DNA of 64,000 bases from Isoperla grammatica. Its lineage: Eukaryota; Arthropoda; Insecta; Plecoptera; Perlodidae. The stretch is taken from contig OX246741.1 in NCBI GenBank assembly GCA_945910005.1, positions 11,146,669 through 11,210,668 on the forward strand. Direction: 5' to 3'. Every line of letters begins with the position of its first letter. Positions within the stretch are counted from its first letter, which is position 1. The notes under the pieces were generated by a model. It did no database searches, was not told the origin of the DNA, and saw nothing but the letters and a program-made list of their open reading frames with translations. A program made the translations under genes and the position numbers. This document shows positions 12,080 to 24,000 of the stretch, in pieces.

Positions 12080-15000
12080 ATGGATAGCGTCAAGGCATTT
12101 AATGCAGAGGTGAGTACGATTCATACTATTACTAGCCTCTTACTAAGAGGCACTCGTAGGATGCAAACACGAGCCGCCTCTTCGGACGTTATTCCTCTGT
12201 CCAAATATCAATGATGCTACTTGATGGGATGAAATGGGTTTAAGTAGAACCCTCGTCCTGCCTTGCTAATCGCTAGCAAGTGACTTGATATTATATATAA
12301 TTCACATGTGTCTAATCGTATTTGTTGTGTTGCAGCTGACGGCTCTTTATGAGCAGAAGCCCCCCATATCAAAAGCCAAGATGACTTCCATTACAAGAGG
12401 CGCCATCAAAGCTATCAAATTTTACAAACACGTCGTTCAGAGCGTAGAAAAGTTCATACAAAAGGTATGCCCAGACTAAACCTAACCTACATTTCGCATT
12501 TCATTGAAGCGAGGCCTAGGGCTAGGGCTAGCCTAGGCCTAGGCCTAGGCTAGGTCTAGCCTACCCCAGGCCTAGGTCCTGGGGCTTGAGTATTGTAAGC
12601 TCAGCCTAGGCCAAGGCCTTAGCCTATTCGAATTTTGTACACCTTGAGCAGCACGATAGAAATTGATAGGTCTGGGACCTGAACCTTGTCTAAGAGCACA
12701 CACAGAAATTCAGTGCTCGAAGTGTGGTGGGGTGGTATCTCGCCACTTCTCAACAAGGCATCCCGCCACTTATTACGTACGATAATAACAACCAAAATGG
12801 TTGGACTTGGGAAGATGCCCCAAAAATAGCTTCGCCATTCTTAGACGACATTTAGGCCTGTAGGGCTACTACATAATGTGGAGGAGATGTTTGTGGAATG
12901 AATAACTGTCGAAATCTCGCTCCTTACTACTCAAAATGTGACCGCTGCTCATAGAACATATCATACTCTGTCACATAGGCCTATAATACACAAACATACT
13001 GTTTCCACAGTCTGGCCAATGAGTGGCATGTACAGACAGTACAGTTTTATATTTATTAGACCTAGGCCTAGTTTGATATTACATTTCCATGTGTAAAAAC
13101 TAAAAATTGATCATGTTACTAGTGCTCGTATTTTGCTATAAATTATTTGATGATAATAACTGACTGCCCCCCTATCCCATTTAGGATGTGGGCAGGGCAG
13201 GGGTAGAAGAAATATTACAACATTGGTATAAGCTAGGTATGCTAATTTGAATTGAGGTGTGTATCTGATAATAAACATTTTATTTTCAGTGTAAACCAGA
13301 GTACAAAGTACCAGGTTTATATGTGATAGATTCAATTGTGAGACAGTCAAGGCATCAGTTTGGTGCAGAGAAAGATGTATTTGCTCCACGATTTGCCAAG
13401 AACATGCAGAACACTTTCATTTACCTGTTCCGTTGTCCTCCAGAAGATAAGGTTTGTTAGCCAATCTTTAAATTCAGAATTTATTCTTCATATTATTGGT
13501 ACAAACACTTGACGTTTATTTGAGATATTTTGTTTGTTCACAGAGCAAAGTAATCCGAGTACTCAACTTATGGCAGAAGAATTCTGTTTTTCAATCGGAA
13601 ATTATTCAGCCATTGTTCGATCTTACAGATCCAAATCATCCTATTCACAAAGAGCATGCCGCAGCAATGGCTGCGGCTGCTAACAGCAACGGAGGTCTAG
13701 CTAGCCTTTTAAGTCTAAGTGTGCCTGTCGTTAAAACTCCCCCCTCGTCTCGTACGCCGACCAAGACTCCCGCAGACTCTAGCCAATCTGGTTGGCAGTC
13801 TGAGCTCGACTTGACAAGTAGCACGCTTCTCCAACTGTCGGGCAGTGGTCAAACCATGTCCAACTTGACAGTCAAGCAACTGCAGGTGTCGGGGCAGCTC
13901 GGCGGGCAAACGGTGGATCCGAACTTCATTCAACAGCTGCAACAAATACAGCAGATGTTGATAAAACAACAACACGACAGCGCCGCGCAACAAGAAGCCG
14001 ACCAAGTAAGTTGACCTCGGCAGGATGTGTCAAGATTTGTATAAAGCACTAATTAATATATTACAGACAAAAGAAGTCTACTAAATGTTGTACAACCTGT
14101 AGTGTAGGTCTAACGAAAACTGTCCTCTGTAGTAGGCTATAGGGCCTAGTTGTTGAGATTTTCTTCAACAAGTTGTAAATGTCCCATCTTTGTATGCACA
14201 GCTAAATTCATTCCACCCCAAGTTGGACGCACACACGACGGTAACTCACTTTTTAGTATTAAACCGTGCGAGTTATCGAACCTCGATTTTCACGCGTGTG
14301 CAGGTGAAGTTCGACAAGAAGCTGCTGGACTTTGACTACGGCTCTGACGACGACGACGACAACACGGCCGCGCCCTCGCCGAAGCCCGGCCCGCAGTCGG
14401 CCGGCCTCGAGAACATTCTGTCGAACCCGGAGGTGATGCGCCACCTGCACAACCTGCAGCAGCAGATGTCGCAGCAGCAGGCGCAACAGGCCGAGATGGA
14501 GGAGAAGAGACGCAAACTGCAGGAGATGAAACAGCAGGAGGAGGAGTTTGACAAGCACCTCGCGATGGCCGTGCCCGTGAGTGAACCCGACGCTTCTTTG
14601 TTGTCGCTAGACATTCAAACTACTAGTGTAGACCTATCGTCAATATTAATATTCCTCAAACTATAATTTTGCTTATAGTGTTGTAGCAGATTAAATAATG
14701 TTCATGGTCTGGCTGGAGGATGGTATATCAATTACTTAATTTATTATTGTTCACGTGGTAGCTCTTAGTAGGCCTATTCTTAAAATATTTCAATCATTCA
14801 AATTATTTCGATATTTCAGGCACAAGTTTTAAGCGAAATTGTGTGATCCTAATCGTAACTGTAGAATAATGGTAGGCCTACATTTCTCTCAATCTTCATA
14901 AATTTTATTTTAAAATTGTTGACATTAAACTGAGTGTTAAGTTGTAAGAATGTGCTCTGTTCATCTAACACTGATTTGGAGATATTTATATCGTATTTAT

Positions 15001-18000
15001 GCAATGGCACTACTTGGTACGTTGACACGAAAGGCACATTAGTGTAACATGGTTATAATACAAAATTAGTTCCAGCGTTATTTAATCGTGTAAATTTGTC
15101 TTTCAGAACCTCCCGTTCGCCTCCGAATGCGACTTGAAGCCACCGCCAGAGAATGCCCCCACGACCCATCGCTACGACTCGCAGTTCGATCAGCACAAAC
15201 CCGTGTACACGTTTCCGATGATGGATATCACCCAACCCCCGCCCGGATACCCGCCCACGTTACCTCAGCTGCCGCCGGCCGGCCAGGAGATGGCTGAGCA
15301 AGGCGACTCGGAGGTGAGGACACTCTTACTGATGCTGCGTTTGTCCTTGCGGGACTTGCACAATGCAGAGTATTAATTATTCGTGATATCTTGGCATGTG
15401 AAAACATGACATTGTGTTTGTGTTTGTGTACATTCCTAGAGCTGTTTTCCCCAATATGTTGTTCCTTTTCTCCAAGTTAACTTCTGTAATAATTTAGCTC
15501 ATAATTGGGCCTGTCTATATATCTCATTCATCTGTTTGCTTACTACACTGATTTTGCTCTCAAACCTATTCAATCTAGGGCCTATCTATTTGGTTTGGAA
15601 AGAGTGATAGGAACCGATAGCTTACCTGAAGATGATAGGTAGGCCATCTGAAGATCGAAGTCCAAACCAAATACTCGCAGCCTTTAGGCTGTACATACCT
15701 AATCAATCTATCTATTGGGATGGGAAGATACCCTCCTAGCTTCTTTGTCAATGAAGTTTCATGGAAACTGAATGTAGGAGTATGCTACCTACTAGTAATT
15801 GAGTCAGCCAGTGGGGCAAATATTTAGTCTTATGATGCAAACAATGAACAGGCTGTGTGCCCTACCTACATCTTCCAATCTTAAGATAAAATTGTCTTCA
15901 AAGTGAATAAACCAAAATTGGAAAGTGAGTAAAAAACATAGCTGTCATAATATTGAGTTCTGGTTTCGTCTGTGTAGATAATGCTGCATGGTATCTTATG
16001 TTCTCACCTGGCCCTGATAACTGACGAGTGCCTGTGACTGTGCTTGACAGTATCGGGACAATGGTTTCCAGGTGGAGTTTGTCGAGAACCGCGTGGAGAA
16101 CGACACGATCGAGATCATCAACCTGCTGGAACGCAGCCGGTCGCGCAGTCCGGCCAACCAGCGGCACAAGCGCAGGCGGAGTAGATCAAGGTCGCGCGAC
16201 TATCGCAGGGGTCGGCGATCGAGGTCGCGGTCTGTCTCGTACGGGGGACGCTCCACGTCGAGGTCGAAACGGAGACGGTCGCGCTCGAGAGAGAGGGACA
16301 GGGAGAAGGAGCAGGAGAAGGAAAAAGACAGGGAGAAGGAACGCGAAAGGAAGAAGAAGGGGTTGCCACCGATCAAGGCGGAACACTTGAGCGGTGAGTT
16401 GGTTTACTGAATGGAGCAATGCTATTAGTTACTAGCTGACTTGCCTTGGGTGGTTCTTCTGCATACTAGATAAGTCTATAGTGTAGGCTCTATTCATCAA
16501 GTATTAAATTCTCCTGTGTTACATTATAGCATCTAAAAAAATGTGTAGCTGATAGAAGAAGCATTTTTTTCTCAATGTGTTGTGCTAACTTATGCATACA
16601 CTACTAACAATAATCTAGAAGCAAAATGTGCAAGAATGTTTCTACTGAAACTGGGAAGCAAGGTTACAAAAGAATGCTCGAGTTCACCTTTATTTATTCT
16701 GCTAGTATAGAAGTGAAGGAGATGTCGTTACTGATGTGTTTCGTCTTCGTTACAGTTTGCAGCACCACCTTGTGGGTTGGCCACCTGTCGAAACTAGTCC
16801 AGCAGGAAGATCTGTCCGACACGTTCGGAGAGTACGGTGACATCGTCTCGATTGACCTCATTCCTCCGCGAGGCTGCGCGTTTATCTGCATGAACCGGCG
16901 GCAGGACGCGAACCGGGCGCTCACCAAACTCAAGAACTTCAAACTGCAAGGGAAAGCCATAACTTTAGCGTGGGCACCCGGGAAAGGTAGGGCGCATTCC
17001 CCTCCTATTGCTTTGTTGTCCTCTTCTCGACAAAATTTGAAAAACCTTTCTTAAATTCTAGTTTTAATGGCCAATGTATGTTGCCCGTTACCGCTAACTT
17101 GTGCCGTCATTATATAATTGAAACTCGGATTTGACTTTCTTGCAGTGCTCGACATTTTGATTTGGAGTTCATTTTATTGTATTGATTGCTGGTGGGGTGG
17201 GCCTAACATGTAGTAGTTTCTATTGTCTTAAATGTTATTATTATTGTTAACAATTTAATATAGCCTATGTAGGCCTACTTCATGGTAAATGTTTCAGAGT
17301 TGCTAAGTGCAAGTGAAATTCACAATCACAACACATGGCATATATGTAAGGAATTCCACTAGTAGCAGCAGTTTTAAACCAAGATGCTGCTCGACAATCC
17401 TGAACATGTAATAGCTTGAGCTGAGCAATCCCTTATGACTAGAGAGCTAATTGTTTCTTTTGTGTAGGTGTGAAGGGCAAGGAGTGGAAAGACTACTGGG
17501 AGGTGGAACTGGGAGTGTCGTACATTCCGTGGGTCAAGCTGAGTCGCGACGCGTCCGACCTTGACATCGTGGAAGAGGGAGGAGTCGTTGACGAGGATAC
17601 CGTACCGGATTACCTTAAAGGTTAGTGGGTAACCAATTAACTCCCCCACGATCACATTGCCAAGCGATGATTGCAATTAAGATTTTGTGAATTAACGAGA
17701 CATGCTTGTGTCATGTCTTGTAAAGCTTTTTTGTTTAATGTGACCAAAGCAGTTAAAGAAATAAGTGCCGTTTATCAAACTACGCTCAGGCTATTATCGG
17801 CACATTTCCCTCTATCATTTTCCATGTCTTGAGCCCTAGTAGAGAGCCGTGCCATTGCCCAACTGTTCATATACAAGTAGAGTTTATGCTATGTATGAGG
17901 ACATTCTTGATTCTCTCTAGATTATTAACTGATAAGGCATCTATGATCCGAACAACTGCTGCTCAATTTACTTGAAATATAGTGGCCCACACATAAAGTG

Positions 18001-21000
18001 CTAAATAGAAAGTGAAATACTGGATTTGAATGAAGATTATTTGAATGTGATCTGGTCTGACCTGCTTTAAGACCTTTCATACAAAGGTGTTACAAGTGCA
18101 GTCTAATCCTTGTCAGTTGCTATCAGTCATATAGAAATGTTGCTCTTGTCATACATCTTAAACTGTAGGCCTATATGCAAATAATAATGAATTGAAATTT
18201 TTCTTTAGAAGTTAAAACGAAAAGTGTAATGAATGAAAATGAACCTAAATTGTTCTAATTATTGTAACTCCTTGTGATTTTATGGGAACTGGTCCTAAAA
18301 CACGAGGTGCAGAAGGCAGCACCTAGCAACTTGTTGAGTGTTTACTAATAGAGTCTGTGTCCCCCAGCTGCCCAGGCAGCGTACCGGGCCCAGCGGCCGA
18401 TGCCCACCGGTTCCGGGGATGGAAATCTCGTCGCCCCCGGTTTCATCCCCCTGCCGGAAGGTCTGCCGGCATCCGTGGGGCCGGTGGACACCTCTCAACC
18501 ACCCCCGTCCGGGGGTCTCCTGCCGCCCCCCGGTAGCATGGGGCCCATGGTGTCACCCTTCTCCATGGGAAATGTGTCACGTGAGTTAGGCCTACATTCC
18601 TTCAGTAAGTAGAGTGGGGTAGCACTTTATTGTGAAGTATTAATTTTAAATAATGTTGAACCTAATCATTCAGTTTTGAAACAGTCAAGGATAGATAGTA
18701 AATGTGCAGTGCTGTTAACTGAAAATGTTTGCATGACATATTTTGCTGCTGTGAAATGCTACAAGAAACCTACACAAAAAGAGCCATTGACAGTGGCTCA
18801 ATGGCACTAAAAAGAGACAGAACTAACCAAAACTTATGCACAGATGATTTTTAGCTGTCAACTGTTGAATATTTGTTGAATCTAACATTTTGCAGACAGT
18901 GGTAGATGTTGGCAGTGTTATCTCTTCACACTATTAGAGATGTATTCAAAGATTGACTGCTTTTACAATGATTACGTTTCTGTGCACGCAGGCATGTTAC
19001 CGCCGATGGGCATGGCCATGATGGGCAACGTGCCGATGGGCGTACCTCCCCCGGGCATGCAGGGACTTCTCATGCCCCCTGGTGGCCAAATGATGCACCA
19101 GCAGATGATGCCGCCCCCTGGCAACCCTCCGTTCGGCATGATGAACCATCATGGAGCGTTGTCTCAGATTCCCTTGCCGGGACCCGTGGCACCGCAAGAC
19201 AAGCCCAACACAGGTATGTAGACTTGTAGTAGGTTTTATACTCCATTAGCCTACATAATATTTTGGGCTTCAGATTTCCCACCTTTTCATTTTTAGTCAA
19301 ACCAGACATTAATGTTTATTCCTCCTGTTGGTGTGACATTTTCATTCCCGTGTTGGGGGCGACATGTAATACTTGGAGGAAACATAGTTATGAAGGGATA
19401 GACCTATCGTTTATGCTCTTGACAAGGTCATCACAGATGGCAGAATAATACTTGTATCAGATGTCACGGCCGAATGCCGGTATGTGTGGGGACGTAAATG
19501 GCTCATCCTAGAGCCCTGTGTGGTGTGTTCCCAGGCCTGCCCCACAACGCGCCCCCGATGGGCGTGCCACCCCCCACATCCGAGGCCAGCCTGCCCGGCC
19601 TGAGCGAGGCGATGCTGCGCAACCCCTTCGGAGCCCCGCCCCCTTTCGTGTCACAGCAGCAGCAGCTCAACGACGACTCGATGGAGATGGAGATGGAAGA
19701 GGAGCAGCTCAAGACCAACAAGGGTGAGTAGTAGGGCTGAGTCGTGTAAACGTTTAAACGTGTAAACGACCGCAAGAGAATATACGTGTACAAACATTCA
19801 TACACGTTTAACCGTGTCAAAACCCAATTCACCGATTGTCCCGATGTCACAGCTCTTCGACGAGCCGACGAGTCAAAATGACTGTGGACAGTTGGACACA
19901 ACGGTGCGGAATGTAATCAACAATGAATCAACCGTGTTATGTCGTTAACCATGTTTTTTCGCAACACTATAACTCACTTTTTTGTTGACATTTTGTGAAC
20001 TGGAGGGGTGTTACGTTTAAACGCGAAAAAATCGGAAAAATAAACGTTTACAAAATTAACCGTTTTCTCCCAGCCCTAGTGAGTAGTCACCGCTTCGTGT
20101 CGGTGCAACGAGTCCAATCCCTTTGACGCGACGCTCCGTCCGATCAGTTAGCATGACACCACGGCACGGTTGTGTCCGGTGGAAGGGACCAAAATGAAGC
20201 TTTGTTTGACGAAAACAAACGTGAACCAAGTCTGTAGCATCACCACAGACTGTTGGAATCATAGGTGGCCTACGTTATAGAGCCAGAGATGGTAGATGCC
20301 GTAGGGCGAACGCATTTCGTCATCTTATTCTCTTCTTGTTTTCGGTAGGCTATTATAATCTCACATTATCTTACCACATAAAAATGTGAGATGTAAAAGC
20401 CAATCAATCATTGGGGTAATTAACGTGTTGAAATGGTCAAGGGGAGCCAGTGGCAACTAGCTTCATACCCTTTGCTCATGAGAGGACGTCACGCGTTTGC
20501 AAGATGTACTTGTTGGCTGCCCTGTGAAACATATTAGACTAGAATTTTTTGTGTGGTTTTATCGTTACTGTTACCTCGTTCATATCTAGTTATTTAGATA
20601 ATGTGTGTATCCCCAAATATTCCTTATGTAAACTTTTGTTTTAGGCTTCCCTGCCCAGATTCGACTAAGTGACCAACTGATGGCAGCCATCCGTGGCCAA
20701 GGGCCGTTCAGTCACCAAATGTCTATGCCTCCGCCACCTCTTCAGATGCCAAACATTGAACAGCCTCAAAAGGACAACCGAGACAAGGACAAGGAAGGAG
20801 GAGATGGTCAAGGAAGGAGGGATGGAAGGAGAGATAGAGATGATAGGTTTGTTCTTGTATTTTCTGTTGGTAAACAATATTATGCTGTTGTGCTTATTCT
20901 TAGTGAAGAAACATTCAAATAAATACCAGTCTGTGTGTTAGTGATACAATCTAGTTAGTGCTCAAGACTGTCTATGTAGCCCATTTCCTCCTAGTCTTAA

Positions 21001-24000
21001 TGAAGCCTGTTAGCTCTAGTCCTGTTTACAGAGATTTCCAGAGCTAAATGATCAGAAGTCACACACAGTTGTGTAATTGATGGCCCAGTAAGCCAAAAAT
21101 GCGGGCATAGGAAAAGAAGAAGAAGAATTCCTAACCTCGTTTGTCATTGCTCTTCCACTAGGCTACCGTTTTCACAAAACCCGAAAAAGTTTAGTTAGGC
21201 CTACAACAATCTTGTGCACGTTCCTACGAATGAGAGAAAGTACTACAGTCATATATGTAAGCTTTGCTATCAGGCTGGGAATCAGTTTAATATTTTTATT
21301 CAAAATCAAGGATACTAAGCAATGAATATATAGGCAAGTGGGAGAATTATAATGTTCAATGTGCCTATAGATTTGTAGTTATTTAAATGTTGAGCATAGT
21401 GAACAAACCTTCCATTGAAACAAATGTCCTTAATATTTGTGTTACTCACTTTTTCTTACTGGCATCGTTGTTTGAGGGTAGGCCTACGCTTTTGAATCCC
21501 ATGCCAGAATCTTGATTAATAAATGTGCTTATTGAAAGTGAATGCCTGACTTGAAATCAATTAATTTGCTTGTCGTGTTTGCCTCCAGGGTCCCCAACGA
21601 TAGAGACAGAGACCGAGGAAGGGACCGTGACAGGGACCGAGATCGAAATCGCTGGAGCGACCGAGATCGAGACAGGGACCGAAGGGACAGGGATAGAGAC
21701 AGGGAGAGAGACCGAGAACCCCGAGACAGAGAAAATAGAGGAGACAGAGACAACAGCAGGGGAGCACGGTCGTTATCGCAAAATAACGAAGACCAGAATG
21801 CTAAGGGAGGGCCATGGAATAACAATCAAGAAAATGAGAACAAGCCGGCGGAAAAACTAAGCTTATCTGAAAGATTACGAATCTTGGCGGAGGGCGGAAC
21901 TCTAAGCAGTAGAGACGAGGGTAAACCTGAAAGCCGAAAAGACAACCGGAATGAAGCCAGAGATGCAAAGAGCGAAAATAGAAACGATAACAGAAACGAT
22001 AACCGAAACGATAACCGAAACGATAATAGGAATGATAATAGGAATGGTAACAGGAACGATAATAGGAATGATGATAGAAAGGATAATAGGAACGACAACA
22101 GAAATAACAGAAACCCGTTTGGCGGTCGTGACTCGCGAGGAGGAAGGCGCGACCGCAGCGAGTCGAGTGAGCGCAGCAAGGATCGCGATTCATCAACGCC
22201 CAAGAACACGTCCTCCCAGAATGCTCCACCTTCGCTGCTCGACCTACCAAAGATGAGTCTGCCAGAAGGACTGAGTCAGGGTATGAGTGAAATGCAGTCG
22301 TGTTTTAATTTAGTTCCTAATCTTTACAATTGGTATTATTTGGTGGGCCTGTTTCTTTGATCTAAATGTAGATCTATCATGTACATTATTGATGAAGTCA
22401 GGCTGCACAAGGGCTATACTATTTGTATCTAGTGCTTACTGCTTAGTGTTGATGTTCTTTTAATTCAAATTAGGATTTTTAGGATCCCTTCCAATTTGAA
22501 TTATTGAGGCGATTACTATAGCAAGGTAATAAAGAATCTTTAATTAAATTGGTTGAACTGTAACCCTAAATGCATTATGTATGTTTCAAAATTCAAAATA
22601 TGCAGCTCACTCCTTTTATGGATTATTAGCTAGATTCAAAGGGATTGCTTAGAAAAAGGAAACAACAATACCCTCAACCATATATTTTGACTGGCCTGAA
22701 TGGTCATAGATTTTGAAAGCTCTACAAATTTGTCAACCAAAGTATCATATTCATAGGCTACTAGCCTACTAGACTTTCTTGTCCTCATGTTGAACCCACC
22801 TAACGTGCACGTGTTGATTGTTTAGCGAGCACGGACCGCAACCCGCCCGCAGGCAGCCCCGGCGGATCCAGGCCCATGTTTCCTAGAGGCCCAGCGGGAG
22901 TGGGAGCGGGCCCCCCCCTTCTGCACGGCCCCGGTCCGGAGTTCCGCCTGCCGGGAGGAGAGGGATTCGGTAACTTCAGGCCGGTGGGCCCCGGCGATGC
23001 CATGAGACCACCGCCCTTCGGACCGCACGGTAATAACACCGCCCGTCGGTCTCTCCCCGGTAGGAGTGAAGTGGGGCCGGCTAATGACAGGCTCTCGTGT
23101 TGGCTCACAGGTGGCCCCCCGGAAGGAATGCTGCCCACCCCGCTGATCGACCGGCGGCCGCACGAGCGAGACGGCTTCGACCCGCGCTCTCACCCCCGCG
23201 ACATGTTCGACTCGGAAGAGTTCGACCTCCCGCCGCGGCGGCCCGAGTTCGACTCCAGGCCCGACGAGTTCCCCCCCAGGGAGTTTGGTCCCCCTCGGGG
23301 TCCTCTGATGGGCGACGAGTTTGGACCGCTCAGGGGGCCACCCATGGGGGATGACTTTGGTCCTCCGAGGGGGCCTCCCATGGGCGACGACTTCGGTCCT
23401 CCGATGGGCGACGAATTCGACATCCTGCCTCTGAGGCCGGAAGACTTTGATCCTCGTGGTCCGCATCCTGAAGACTTTGACCCAAGAGGACCCCCACGGT
23501 TTGACCCTAGAGGTAGGCGTTAAACAACTTTACAGTCATGCATAATCTTGAATACAAATCTATTCAAAGAGTTAGTTAACCAATGGTAAAACATGTTTCA
23601 GGTCCGCCAAGAGATGGATTTCCACATCCAGACGGGTTTGACCCCAGAGGCTCTCGACCTGACTTCGACCCCCGAGGTCACCCAGACTTCTTCCCTCCGC
23701 ACGGCCCCGAAGGTTTTGGTCCCCGGGGGATGATGGGCCCACCTCGCCGAATGGGCCCAGATGGCTTCGGCCCTAGACCAATGATGCGAGGGCCAGGTGT
23801 GTGATTCTGATACGTAGGCCTACCTCTTTCACTACTTTTCCTCGCTGGTGCGACATGTCCACTCCAATAAACATTTACAATTGACTAACTTGCTTTTTTA
23901 ATGTTTGATGTTACTGGAGAATAGCACCTGGATGGATAACTCTCATGCAAGCCTAGGCCTACTGTAATGTATCAAAATTATCTTTCAGAAAGTAATGTTA

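Noticed and set aside
21529..22256. Several antisense or shifted ORFs over SCAF exon 14
   Set aside because: They are products of the RD/ND simple sequence, which stays open in several frames.
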